From Brasenia schreberi (taxonomy: Eukaryota; Streptophyta; Magnoliopsida; Nymphaeales; Cabombaceae): a stretch of 64,000 bases of DNA. Below the pieces are notes generated by a model. It was given only the letters and a program-made list of their open reading frames with translations, was not told the DNA's origin and ran no database searches. Shown in pieces: positions 12,736 to 24,730 of this stretch. The stretch lies in NCBI GenBank assembly GCA_036023115.1, contig JAYKKT010000088.1, positions 3,437,001 to 3,501,000 on the forward strand, in the 5' to 3' direction. Within the stretch, counting starts at the first letter, position 1; every line of letters begins with the position of its first letter. Made by a program: the position numbers and the translations under genes.

Positions 12736-13290
12736 ACTTTCATGCTCTAATTTGATTAGCTGATTGGGATTCTTAAAGTAAAAAGTAAATAGTACTAGGT
12801 GCATTTATGTACATTCAAAAAAATATCAAGAAACATTTTCACTTTGAAATTTAAATTTTAATCACTGATCTCATCGATTCAAAAATGTTTAAGAATTATC
12901 ATTTTGTTTGGGCCAATCGCCCCTACTCCGAAAATGGGTCAGAAATATCTCTGGCCCGGCCCATTTTAACATCTCTAATCTTTTGAATGGTAGACGAGAT
13001 AAGGGGGCTTGCCCCATCTCCATATTTTTGTACTTTACACTTTGGGTGTGGACTTGATGTTTTAACATGGATGCCATTGTACAAATAATATAATGAAGTA
13101 TATAAGAGTGGTTTGGTTCGGTTTCCTAGTTCATTTTCAACTTCACAACCGCAAACGGAGCACAGATTTTTTTTTTCTTGTTGGAACCAAACCAAATCAA
13201 ATAGTTGAACTTTTAGAACTGAATCAAACTGGTTTGGTTCGGTTCTAACAGTTTTGTTTGGTTTCATTGTTTCCTTCAAACACTCTTAAT
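11990..13290. repeat. 'GGTTTGGTT' hAT-type MITE halves flanking a nested MITE
   Basis: The left part (11990-12180) begins 'caggggtgttcatggtttgg'. The right part (12978-13290) ends with inverted 'ggtttcattgtttcc' and 'ggtttggttcggttc' motifs. The two parts look like halves of one element split by the repeat at 12181-12977. The termini match only loosely, so the pairing is an inference. Confidence 0.4.
12181..12977. mobile_element. hAT-type MITE with 'TAGAGATGT' terminal inverted repeats
   Basis: The left end 'tagagatgtcaatacgg' is the inverse of the right end 'ccattttaacatctcta'. The interior holds a (TA)n tract (12661-12702) followed by (GA)n (12702-12734) and no coding sequence. The same terminal family occurs at 36492-36940 and, more distantly, 37356-37808. 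No clear 8 bp target duplication is visible. Confidence 0.6.
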
Positions 13291-13750
13291 TCAGACAATA
13301 GTAGAGGAGTTCTTGTTTGCTAATAAGCTAAATGAGCTGAACATAAATTCATGCTCGGCTTGGATAATTTAACGAGCCTGACAGTATTTGGCTCGAGTAA
13401 GCTACGAACCAAACATGAACGAGTTGTATGTGATCCAAAGTGATCCAAATGACTAGTGGCTCTTTTAGTTTACCAGCCCTACCTCTAGTATCTAACCCAT
13501 GACCTTTAACTTGTGAGTTGATCCTGTGTTCAAGTGAACTATTGCTTTTTGTGCAATTTGAGGTATAAATATGCGACTCAATGGCAAGGATGACAATATT
13601 GGCCCAACCAATGAGAACCCAACTGAAATTGGCTGACTGGGGCAGGGATCACCTGGTTTGACTAGGTTCATGTTTGAGAAAAATCCAAACATCTTTGACC
13701 GGATTTGAGCAGGTAAGAAATAATAAATACCAACCCCCATATCTCACTCA

Positions 13751-14152
<402 letters not shown>

Positions 14153-14472
14153 ATTTTTTTGTAGCACACTTGATTGCGACCATATGTATATTTGATATTT
14201 TTAATCTCAATGGTTCATGTCTCTTGATAGATAGTTGAAATTGGTTCTATCTTGTACTTTTTCAATACAAATCTAACCATTCATCTTTGAAATTTGAATT
14301 TAAAAAGTAAGAGGTGAATTATACATATAAAAAATATTTATATACTTTTTAAATTTAAATTTTAACTATAAATCATCAAAGTTGAATGATTGAGATTTGT
14401 TTAAATTTACTAACACTTAAGTGTGTTGACACGGTTGAGATTTGTTTGAATTTGCTAACACCTAAGTGTGTC

Positions 14473-14489
14473 TTTCTCTCTCTCTCTCT

Positions 14490-14570
<81 letters not shown>
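14473..14570. repeat. Compound (TC)n(TA)n microsatellite
   Basis: A short TC run is followed by about 75 bp of TA repeats. A pair of 'gttgagatttgttt.aatt' direct repeats lies just upstream (14388 and 14433). Confidence 0.92.
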
Positions 14571-14574
<4 letters not shown>

Positions 14575-14639
14575 AAATGATGTATTTCTAGTTATAATTC
14601 TATAAATTAGATTGACAAATGATCTCAACTTAATTCAAA

Positions 14640-14925
14640 TACTCTTCTTTCTTTTGAGATTGGAGTTGTGGCATGGGGGCACCCCTTACTCGCTCAGGTA
14701 ATGAAGCAGGTAAGGGAAGCACAAAAAGGAACAACAAACCTCATCCAGCCCTTCAGGCACCAAGGCAGATACGAAGACACAAAACTGAAGTTCGGGTATG
14801 GAGCCGGGTAATGAGGCAGGGCACACGTATACCAGGCCCTTTGCCATCCCTACCCACTGGGTGTATCTGTCACCGGGCCACCCACTTAGCGCCGGGTTGC
14901 GAAGAGTGAAAATTTTGCAATTTAA
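14640..14925. repeat. GC-rich MITE-like repeat upstream of the ConA-domain gene
   Basis: It contains 'gggtatggagccgggtaatg' and 'ttgccatccctaccc' motifs resembling the ends of the hAT MITE at 39155-39916. It lies immediately 5' of the ConA-domain gene and may have contributed to its promoter region. The boundaries are uncertain. Confidence 0.35.
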
Positions 14926-16301
14926 CGTCTAACGGAAAGAAACGAGAGCGGAGTGCGTACAAATTGGCGTAACGGCGATTTTGGTGGCTACCAAATGAAA
15001 ACCAGAATGTCAAGTCGGCAAGAAGCGAAAGAACGAGAAGAGGAAGAGGCGGGCTGTTCTGAAGAGGAAGCAGCAGAGGAAGAGGAGAAAGAAGGAATAG
15101 AAGGAGAAAGTGAAAGAGGGGAGGTAGATTACATTGAGCTCAAGGATCTCCGTTTGGATATCTGAAACTGCTTAATCGAGATAATAATTGTGATGGGGGT
15201 GTTGCGAAGAAGGACGGGAGTTCCTTCACGCTTTGCCTCTGGATTTATCTTCTGAACTCGACCCAATATCCCTCTTCCATCATCAACCAGGTCTGTCTCT
15301 CTCTCTCTCTCTCATTTGTCTTATCTCTCAGAGTGCCTTATCCTCTGTCATGTGAAAAACCCGTTGATTCTCGAATTATCTTTTAGAAGTGTATGATTTT
15401 GTTTGGCGGGGGTGTCGTGATTCGGCAAGGATTTTTGTTTGTGTGGAGTCCAAATCTCTTTTCTGTGTGTGTCTGTGCAGGTTTCTTCGGACGGTGACGC
15501 ATCTGTTTCGTTTCTTGAGCTCAATGCAGAGAGGAAGGTCACTCTCATGCCTTTAGTTTTGACGCGCAAAGAGGCGTCTCTTGATGAGGCTGAAAGGCCA
15601 TTCGTTTCGGCGGAGCTCGAGTGTCCCTTTGAGAAATGGGTTCATGTTGCATGCGAGGTTGGTCGTTTCTGTTCCCTCTGGAGAATGTTTTGTTGAAATC
15701 CCAGTTAGCAGATTGCTTTCCTTTGAGGATTCCTTGATGTTCTTGATGCATACTGTAAAAGAAGCGAGATTGAACGAACGACAATTTTTTTATTATATAT
15801 GCCGGCGAATACAAAGTTCAAAGAAAGTATGGTTCGAGGATATTCAACAGTGATGATACATATTCACTCCGCAAGTTGTAGCCATTTACATTTCCATTCT
15901 GGGAAAACTTTTCTGCTGCACGTCCATTTTCGAAAGGGAAAGGAAGTGACGAGGCAGTAAACATCTGCGCAGAACTTAGTCGGATCTTTTACCGTGGATT
16001 TTAGAACTTAGGAGAATTTCATCGGGCATCGGTCCTAGCGTCTTACTATGGAGCTCAAATATAGTGAAGTTTAATCCAGAGAATTTACATTTTGCCCAGA
16101 GCTTATAAGGTATCTGTCTTGAGGTTTATTGTTCCTCACTTTCAATTCAGGTATCCACTAACTGTTTGCGCCTTCGCATTGACGGACGAGTTGTTGGCGA
16201 GAAGCAGTTGGCTCTGCTTTCTGCAGATTACCCTGTTTCGAAACCTGCAAACATAACATTGGCTGGTAATGATGGAGCGGATAACAGTCTTTGGGGGTAT
16301 G

Positions 16302-19300
16302 CAGTGTTGTCTGACGCGTATCGTATCGTGTATCGCTGGGCTCCACGATACGGGCGTATCGTATCGTATCGTATCGTATCGTATCGTATCGTACTTTAAT
16401 ATTAAAATAATGTAAAAATAATTAAAAATTAATAAAAAATCGAAAAAAATCGAAAAAAATCAAGAAAAAATCAGGAAAAATCTAATAATTGCTTTAAATT
16501 CATATAATGTAAGTTTAGTACAGATTGAGCATTCAACATTGAACAATTGCATCCAAATTTATATATTTTGAATCCAAAAAATAAAATACAGACATAGTTT
16601 ACACTTTACAGTACACTACAGTTACATATAATGTTACATTTTACAAATTGTAATCAGGATCATCAACTAAATAATCTTCATCTTCTCCTTGTTGCAGATC
16701 CTCATCATCATCAGCCACGCCCACACCTTCTTCTTCAAAATCAAATTCTTCATCTCCATAATGTTGTTGCGCTCCTTCCAAATTAATCCAGGCAACGTCT
16801 TCTTCTGTTAGGAGGGCATTTTCTTCAGTGTCTTCCATAACCCAATCTTCTAATATATCAAAATTATCCAAACTTATTGGATCGAACTGACTTTCTTCTC
16901 TATTTACTTTTTTTAATTGCCTACGACACAAACAAAGATAAACAATTAGTAAGTAATATTAACAATTGAAAACTGAAGTTAAATAATATCGAATTGAAAA
17001 TTTGAAAGTAATACAACATTACCTTTCACGAAGGCGCATGTTACAACGAATATAAACCAAATCATTAAGCCTTTTGTGTTCCAACCTGTTGCGCTTTTTG
17101 TATGGATGTGTTCAAAAACACTCCAATTTCTTTCACAACCTGTTGCACTACAGGTTTGGCTTAAGACTCTAACTGCAAAATCTCTAAGGTTTGGACAATC
17201 ACTTCCAAACCTGTTCCACCAAACATCTGTAAAGAAAATATAAACATTAGAGACATAATAATCCACAGTAATGTAAGATGGAACTTAAATATGAAAATAA
17301 ACAATGTACCTGGACGCATCGTAGAGCGGTTGCGAATTGCAACAGGCAAACCCATCAAGTGAAGAGCATTATCATATATCTCCATCTCTCGATGTATCGC
17401 ATCTACTATGCTCTCATCAGGGACTAATCTGTCGATGCATTCAATGATTCCTCGATTAACCTCACCGTCCCTTTTGAAGGTTGCTGAGTACCTCAATGAT
17501 GGGTTTAGATAGTAGGCTGCTGCATGAATAGGCTGATGCAATTGTTTATTCCATCTACTATCAATTATTTTCCACACGGGCACATAATCTCTTTTTTTTC
17601 CATTAAAGTTATTTCTGATTGCTTCTTTTGCCCTGTCCATGGATTCATAAAGGTAGCCCATAGATGGTTTCTCCTCGCTGTCAGCCAATCTCAAAACTTT
17701 CACTAAAGGACAAGTAATTTTCAATAATCTGATACATGCATTCCAAAATGAACTTCTAAAAACCGTTTCTGCAATCTCATTTAACTTTCTGTTCCTTCTG
17801 TTTTGTGGCAACTCTGCAAATTGTTGCCACTCATCTGAGGAGAACATTCTCTTTAAAGCTTGCTTCTGTCTCACAATACTCTGTACAGATAAGAAGTTTG
17901 TTGCGAACCGAGTTGCAGCTGTGCGAAGAAGCTCTGCACCTTCTGTGTATCTCCTCATCATACATAAAACAAATGCATGGTTGTAAATAAATTTTGTAAT
18001 ATCTTGGCAACACTCAGTTGCTGCCTTTATTTCATCCATCTCACCGATGTCCTCGAGGATGAGATCTAAACAATGGGCTGCACATGGTGTCCAGTAGAAA
18101 GTCCCATAAATATCAGCTAACTCCTTTTCCGGCTGCTTTGTAGTTAGCTGCATTATCTGTAATCAATTGGACTACATTTTCTAGCCCAACCTCTTGTATA
18201 ACCTTATCAAATTCCTCGTAGGATCTCTGCAGTGTGCCTCTCCTCTGACATATCTAGAGATCTCAAAAACATGAGTCCTTTAGGACAATATACAAGAAAG
18301 TTTAGCAATGTCCTTCCTCGCCTATCGGTCCATCCATCTGCCATGATAGTGCATCCTGTTTCCTTCCACGATTGTCTCAAAGTCGAACAGTATTGCTGCA
18401 CTTCAATCACGGTCTGATCTAATATCTTCCCTCTCAACTTCTGATAAGAGGGCATCCTGTATCCTGGACCAATGTTAGCAATTGCATCTGCCATTGCTTG
18501 AAAATGAAAACTGTTTGCTGCATTAAATGGAATGCATGCATCATAAAACCATCTGCCCACTGCAAGGTCTGCTTGATCGTGCAGTTGTTCTGAAGCCATA
18601 GCAGCACGAATTCCTGGCTGAGCACCAGGTGTAGTGGAAGGAGGAAAGAACGAATGTATGCTAGAAGAAGAAGCTCTTCCTCTACTCCTTCCTGAACTTC
18701 CTCTTCTGCCACCTCCAAAGTCTTCAGATGCAACCCTCTTTCCTCTGCTAGGTGCTCGCGAACTGCTACTACCAATATCTGTTCTAGCATCTGAAGGCAA
18801 ACTATCAGTGAATCCAACTCCAGTGGCAGTAGCATCATCAGCTTCTTCACACATCTGGAAATCATCCTTTTGTTGTCTCCTTTCCTGTATGCTCTCAATC
18901 ATCTGCAAGCATTGCCATTTAATACCTTCTGGCACACTTCTAACTCTGCCTGTGCATGGAGCAACTTCTTTCCTGGTTCCTGCTAGGTGGTGTTTCAACC
19001 TTGAAATTCCACCACTAACCACCTTTTCACAAAATAAACATCTGATTTTTAACCTTGAACCCTCAACTGGTATACCCCACTGCCATGCCGGATCATCAGA
19101 CTTTGAATGAGAGTCTCTACCACCCCTTCCTGCCATCTCAATGAGTACTTTAATTCAAACAAAAACCTGAAAATAAAAGCACTTCGTAAATCCCCAATCT
19201 TCAAATAACACTCAAATCGAGTGTCTCCCACTTCATGAATGCAATAAAAATCGTATACACACACTTAATAACTTCATATTTTGTCATTCAAAAAAAAAAC

Positions 19301-19721
19301 CCGAAATAACACAAAAAACAATAAATATAAAGGAAAAAAAGGAAAAAAACATTAAAAATATACCTAAATCCGAGTTTGGAGGCTTGGACGGACACCGTAG
19401 GGCACGATTTTAGAGCTTTGAACACCAAGGAGGCGAAAACCGACTCTTAGGGAGCTTGAAGAACCCAAAAGGAGAGAGGAAACCCGCGAAAAATCGCGGG
19501 TTTCCCTCGGCCCGGGACCCTTTATAAGGGTCCCAGGGCGTATCGCCCGTATCGTACGATACGGGCGATACGCACCGTATCGTGCGATACGGGCCGTATC
19601 GCACGATACGGTGCGATACGCCCGCACCTGCGATACGGGGGCCCGTATCGTATCGTGGTGGCCCACGATACGATACGTATCGCACCGTATCGTACGATAC
19701 GGTGCGATACGGACAACACTG
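16302..19721 (-). mobile_element. hAT transposon copy 1 (3,420 bp), defective
   Basis: The ends are CAGTGTTGTC at 16302 and its inverse GACAACACTG ending at 19721. They are flanked by a perfect 8 bp target duplication, ggggtatg (16294-16301 and 19722-19729). The element is almost identical along its length to the copy at 41813-45238 but inverted. Subterminal DNA is packed with CGTATCG/CGATACG motifs, including a (GTATC)n array at about 16354-16392. It lies inside exon 3 of the ConA-domain gene. Confidence 0.95.
16641..19136 (-). pseudogene. hAT transposase, frameshifted copy
   Basis: It has the same three-exon gene as 42402-44899, read on the minus strand from MAGRGGRDSHS at 19136 to the stop at 16641. 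Relative to the intact copy it lacks 2 bp near 18214-18218, has one extra base in a T run at 18124-18127, and lacks one base in a T run near 17095-17100. The first two break the frame just before the TDNAAN motif. The third scrambles the C-terminal dimerisation segment. In the compared stretch only three amino-acid replacements are seen (Pro/Ser at 60, Ala/Thr at 200, Ala/Val at 216), so the disabling changes are recent. The element could still move if transposase is supplied in trans. Confidence 0.92.
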
Positions 19722-20120
19722 GGGGTATGTTCATTTTGTTCGTGTCTTTGAGCTTCCAGTTGTTCGAGGGCACTTAATGGAGGTAAATCTATGTTGCACG
19801 GGTACGTCCTTTTGGGCGACGTAACCGTATTGAGTACCGGGTACGCATATGGGTACGCTCGGTACGTACCCATACCACGAATGGCATAATGGTATGCATG
19901 TGTGTATACCGGTACGCATAACCAAGTTTGGGTACGTCACGTATCGGTACCGGGTACTAAATGGATCGGGTTGACCCATTCAACCCGATTCAAAACTAAA
20001 AATATAAATAGCTTTGGCGTATCCTAATCCCCAATCTTGCTGCACGTGCATCCCTCTCATCCTGCTTCTTTCCCCAATCTTGTTGCTTGTGCATCTCGCT
20101 CATCCTTCGTCTTGTGCAAA

Positions 20121-20658
20121 AATAAGAACCTTTGTAAGTTAAACCACAGTAGTTACACCGCCAACTTGCATTTCCACCTCTTGTCTTTTTATCTTGTAAT
20201 AAGGATACATATGCTCAGAGCGGGCAACCTTTTTCGGGTCTTCAAAATGAAAATTTACTAGTGATAGAAACAAACGAAGTACTACGAGTAGCAAACATGT
20301 TAGACATATGAAATAAACAATATTTAACTATCAATAAACAAAAAATAGATTCACAAGTATTAAGCAAAAAATATTGCATGATTCTTAAGTAGGTGGATTC
20401 AACTTGATGTTTTTGAGGTCTTCATGCAGATGGACAAAACAAACACAGGATAGTTGTGAATCATAAGGAACAAAACAATCTTAATCATGCCAACCTCGTG
20501 AAGCCAATTAAGCATAAGGATATTTTATATTCTATGATTTTTAGTGAGTACTTGATTAGATTTTAGTGCATGTTCAACCTTGCAGGTTCATGTATGCTTT
20601 ACATGAATAAGAGTTGTTCAGATGCTGTTCAGTTTAGTGTAACCATTCATTTCCACAG
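20121..20658. other. Non-coding stretch inside the inverted-repeat element
   Basis: AT-rich sequence with no clear ORF or repeat. It ends in a plausible branch and pyrimidine tract before the AG at 20657-20658, so it probably behaves as an intron. Confidence 0.35.
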
Positions 20659-20701
20659 GTGATTTGTGGTATGGATCTGAGGGTGGTTCTATTAAACTAT
20701 G

Positions 20702-20819
20702 TCCTTGGGAAGCTATTGCAAAAGCTCTTGATACTATGGAGGAAGAAAGGCATATTACAGTCCTTGGGAAGCTATTGCAAAAGCTTTTGATACTATGGAG
20801 GAAGAAAGGCATATTGCAG
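20702..20819 (+). repeat. 59-bp tandem duplication in coding sequence
   Basis: 'tccttgggaagctattgc' starts at 20702 and again at 20761. The two units differ at only two or three bases. Since 59 is not a multiple of three, the duplication shifts the exon frame. Confidence 0.95.
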
Positions 20820-21439
20820 TCTTAGGAGTGGAGAGATCTTATTTTGACCTCAGGAACCAGGCAACGGTGGATGGTGAATGTCATTTGCCTGCTGGCGATG
20901 TAAGATTTATGCTAGCTGATACATGTAGAGCGAAAGTTTCGGGTGGTGGCCACTGTTGGAAATGTGGATGCGCAGTAGATAATCGATAATAGAAAACAAA
21001 AATACACGATGAAGAAGAAAACATGGAGATCGGAGGAAGGGGGCGGACCTCCAATGGAGGCCGCCCCTCCTTTTTCTCTCTCTTTCTTATTCACACACTC
21101 TTAAACCCTAATACAACTTATCAGCTCTTGTATAGGGAGCTGTAAAACGTAAAAGACCAAAATACCCCTAATACAGAAAATTACCAAAATGCCCTTACAG
21201 TTTCGGGCGAGTACAATAATACCTAGAAACATAAAACTAACACAAAGACACTAGATAAACATATTCTTCAACACCCCCCCTCAAGTTGGGAGTGAGATAC
21301 TTCGAACTCCAAACTTGCCAAACAATCTTCATATCTGGTTGCAACATTCTTCGTCTGTCTTTATCACTAGTTTAATCTTCAACAGCTTCTTTGGCTGCAA
21401 TATCTTCAACTCAGCCTTCTTGGCTGATCATATCAAGCA

Positions 21440-21970
21440 GCATCTCTGGCTGCTACATCAACCCAGCCTTCTTGGCTGTAACAATAACAAAGCAGCCATC
21501 CTGGCTGTCACAACATAAAAGCAGCCATCTTGGCTGTCACATCAATAAAGCAGCCATCCTGACTGTCACAATCATCAAAGCAGCCATCTTGGCTGTCATA
21601 TCAATAAAGCAGCCATCCTGGCTGTCACATCAATAAAGCAGCCATCCTGGCTGTCACAATATCAAAGCAGCCATCCTGGCTGTCACAATATCAAAGCAGC
21701 CATCCTGACTGTCACATCAATAAAGCAGTCATCCTGGCTGTCACAACAATAAAGCAGCCATCCTGGCTGTCACATCAACAAAGCAGTCATCTTGACTGTT
21801 ACAACAATAAAGCAGCCATCTTGGCTGTCACAACAATAAAGCAGTCATCCTGGCTGTTACAACAATAAAGCAGCCATCCTGGCTGTCACAACATTAAAGC
21901 AGCCATCATGGCTGTCACAACAACAAAGCAGCCTTCTTGGCTGTCATAACCACAAAGCAGTCCTCATGAC
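21440..21970. repeat. Minisatellite of about 29-bp units inside the LTR element
   Basis: Roughly 16-18 imperfect units of the form 'aaagcagccatcctggctgtcacaa' are joined by short 'caataa'-type linkers. Each unit holds the near-palindrome 'cagccatcctggctg', so each could form a small hairpin. It lies near the purine-tract end of the element. Confidence 0.93.
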
Positions 21971-22493
21971 TGCTAACTTGCAGAAGAATTTTCCAGTGCT
22001 CTTTAGCATTTCCTCAAACACTTCATATGCATTTTAATCATCTCTTCCTTGAGCATTTCATCAAACATCTTCATATGCATCATTCATCTGCTCACACGCT
22101 TTTCAACACAAGCGACTCATCTTCATTTTTAACATGCGTCCCATCATTAAAAAAAAAAACTCTTTTCGTATCACCAGTCACACGTTCTGCGACAAATCTC
22201 CAACCTTGTCACTCAAGTCCTGGTACTTCAATAATAACTTAGTCATTCACATAATGTTGCCTGTACACTAGCATGTAAACATCAACTTCGCCAATCAGTT
22301 TGGTCCATGTCAGAGTAAAGAATGCTTGCTTGCCGCACAGTTAGCAAATTGCCTTCCAATTGCAGTCATTGATAATAGGCTTGAACAAACGGTCCACTTC
22401 AGTCTCTGTCTGCAGGGAAACCTTGAGCCTTTTTAGATGCTCTATATAGTGGCTATGATCAAAGTAATTGTTTCATTAAGATACACTTTCCTC

Positions 22494-23142
22494 TCATAGG
22501 CAGAAAAAAGGCATTGGATTCTGTTTTAATGACAACTTTACAGCTTCAACCATTATCTGCAGAAATTGTTTCACTTTTGAGAGGGTATCGACATATACGA
22601 CAGGGAGTTTTCCATAGCCCATCCATTTGAAAATATACAGACCTGCATCATAGCCAGAAAGTCTCAAAAGCTTACTGGGCAACCAGTGAATGCGGCTACA
22701 ATTGCTAGGGCTGATTTTGAAATTTTTGAAGGTCGATAACATCACCAAGAGAAAGAATGAGAGACCTGGTTGTTGCTAAGAAATCGCTTTCAAGCTGATC
22801 AGCTGAGTGCCTTAAAGATTGTATAGTAAGGTTACCAATTATTTCAAATTAGTTCACATGACATCAGATAAACCATCATCTCTAACTGCATCCTGCTCCA
22901 TCACAACTTCCACCACTTTGCATTCTCTCCAGCAGACTGATGTTCTTCCTAAGGGTCTCCAACTCAAATCTTGAGGAGTCCAACTCTTTCCTTAGTGTTT
23001 GCTCCAGACCTATCAGTCTCATTTGTTCCATCTGCAACTTGTGGAAGAAGTCAGTTCTATCAAAGGAGTCCTTCTCAATCTCAACAGTCAAGTTTAGTCT
23101 TGATCCAGTTATCGTCTTCTCTTGGTCATTACCATGCAACAT
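22494..23142 (-). other. Possible host-derived coding fragments inside the LTR element
   Basis: On the sense strand of the element, an open frame at 23142-22882 encodes a heptad-like coiled-coil segment (FHKLQMEQMRLIGLEQTL, RKELDSSRFELETLRK). Another at 22748-22494 reads LSGYDAGLYIFKWMGYG. Neither resembles retroviral gag or pol. They look like exon pieces taken up by the element, but I cannot name a donor gene and the frames may be fortuitous. Confidence 0.35.
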
Positions 23143-24730
23143 TCTTCAATGTCTGCTAGAGACTGCTGAAGACTAGAAACTTTCAGGTTTGCTTTTTCTA
23201 GTTTCCTCATTAATTCATTTATTTGCAGCTCACTGTTCTCATAAAATCTCTGATGAAGTTTGCAGTCACCAAAATGTCACCCTATTAATTGTTGCAGCCA
23301 CCATCCATGCCTTCAAACTTCAGCTCATGCCTTTCGAACTGCATGATAAATGCAAGCTCTTGCCTTCCAAACCCCATGATAAATGCAGCCACCATCCATG
23401 TCGATATCCATGCCTATTAATTGTTGCAACCATCATCCATGTCAATATCCAGGCTGTCAGTATCCATCCCTATTAATTGTTGCAGCCACCTAATTCAAAA
23501 CAGCCACTTTTCATTACTGCAACATTAAATTCTTCCAATAATGTGGCTGCAGTATTCTTCCAATAACTGTCATAATGATGGATCCCTAGTATTTAATGGT
23601 CCATATACCTTCATGATCAGATTCTTTAGGCTTTCTTGGGAATACACACTGCAGCCGCCATATGCAATAAATATGAGTCTTGAAACTTCTGCCTGCAGCA
23701 TTAAGAAGATGGTTAAAGCTCCTTATGCAATAAATGCATAACCTACAGCAGCCATGTCCACACAGTCCACGATATCTCCATTCTCATAGTTGATTGTTTA
23801 TCAATTGCAGATCTAATGAAATTAGGCCCAATTCCGTGGTAGCATTCATGACATATTGGGTGAGTAAAGGACTTCAAAAAATCAACATATTCTTTCTGTT
23901 CCACTTTGATTGCCCCGTTCACGGCTCAATAACTGTTGTCATACCTTCCTCAATGGTAAATCATATGTAAAGCCATCATGATAAGTTGGCCAATAACCAT
24001 CTTCATGGCAGATCAAATCAAAATAATGGCCCTCCTTGACCTCCTTCAACTGAAGAGAACTCATTTAATCCCTCTTTGGACTCTTTCATGTTTAGTCCTG
24101 AACCAAAATGATAACTTCCGAACCAGCTTCTAAATTTTGCAATACAGAGCTTGTCACGATCAGTAATATGGAAGCGAGAAGAGGCCTGACATGGATTAAA
24201 GTCCTTGCCGCAGTTTCCCTCAAACATAACAAAAAAAAAGAAATTTTCTTGTGGTACCAAGGAAAAACAACTCTGTTGTGGATTCTCATCATAACTCGAT
24301 GAAGACGAACTATGTCTCCTACTGACTTGACACAGGGAAGTTTTCCCATCTCCTGAGCGAAGAATGTGATGGGCATAGCAAATTGCTGGTAAGATTCATC
24401 CATTATCTTCAAAGTACAGAAATAATCTGGGCCATTGCCAAGAGAGATTCTTCAGCGAACAATGTGACTCTTCAGTTGACCAAGAGAGATTCTTTAGCGA
24501 AATTGCAAGAACACGTAAAAGTGGAAGTCTACACACATAGATTGGCCTTCTTCAATCGGCTGGTCACTAATGGTTGTTGTCTTGCCACTTAGTTGTTACA
24601 AATAACTAACCTTTCAACAACGATTTCAGTATGGATTCTTCTCAAAACTTTTAACACTTCTCCATGCCGAATACTTCTTCTTTTCAAGAAACAAACCACT
24701 GATTTACTGACCGTATATGCTCTGATACCA
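23143..24730. other. Remaining interior of the LTR element
   Basis: It includes short repeated 'cagccaccatccatg' and 'tattaattgttgcagcc' blocks (23270-23500) and a minus-strand open frame at 24260-24018 (HITDRDKLCIAKFRSW). No retrotransposon domain is recognisable. Confidence 0.4.

Larger units (their letters stand above)
14994..19782 (+). pseudogene. Concanavalin-A/LamG-like domain gene, exons 1-3, broken
   Basis: Three exons are readable. Exon 1 (about 14994-15290) encodes a Glu-rich N-terminus (REEEEAGCSEEEAAEEEE), then DYIELKDLRLDI. A frameshift near 15160 is needed to continue into KLLNRDNN...SSFTLCLWIYLLNSTQYPSS. Exon 2 is 15481-15657 (59 codons, WVHVACE at its end). Exon 3 starts at 16151 (VSTNCLRLRIDGRVVGEK). 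The splices 15290/15481 and 15657/16151 are GT-AG and phase 0. The pattern FTLCLWIYL...KWVHVACE...LRLRIDG..VG...GNDG is typical of a ConA-like lectin/LamG jelly-roll. A hAT transposon at 16302-19721 interrupts exon 3 inside a Trp-Gly-Tyr stretch, and the exon resumes VHFVRVFELPVVRGHLME up to 19782. I do not recognise the specific gene. As it stands it cannot make a normal protein unless the hAT excises. Confidence 0.65.

Noticed and set aside
18634..19110. Plus-strand 158-codon frame (and its mirror at 42428-42904)
   Set aside because: It is antisense to the BED-finger and linker region of the hAT transposase and has no independent features.
19364..19873. Open frames rich in RYG/YRT/IRCD in the hAT ends (also 41775-42170)
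   Set aside because: They come from the CGTATCG subterminal repeats on either strand. They contain no start context or domain and are present wherever the repeat is.
21440..21970. Possible CRISPR-like array of 29 bp units
   Set aside because: The units are directly adjacent with only a few variable bases and no unique spacers. It is a minisatellite inside a plant LTR element.
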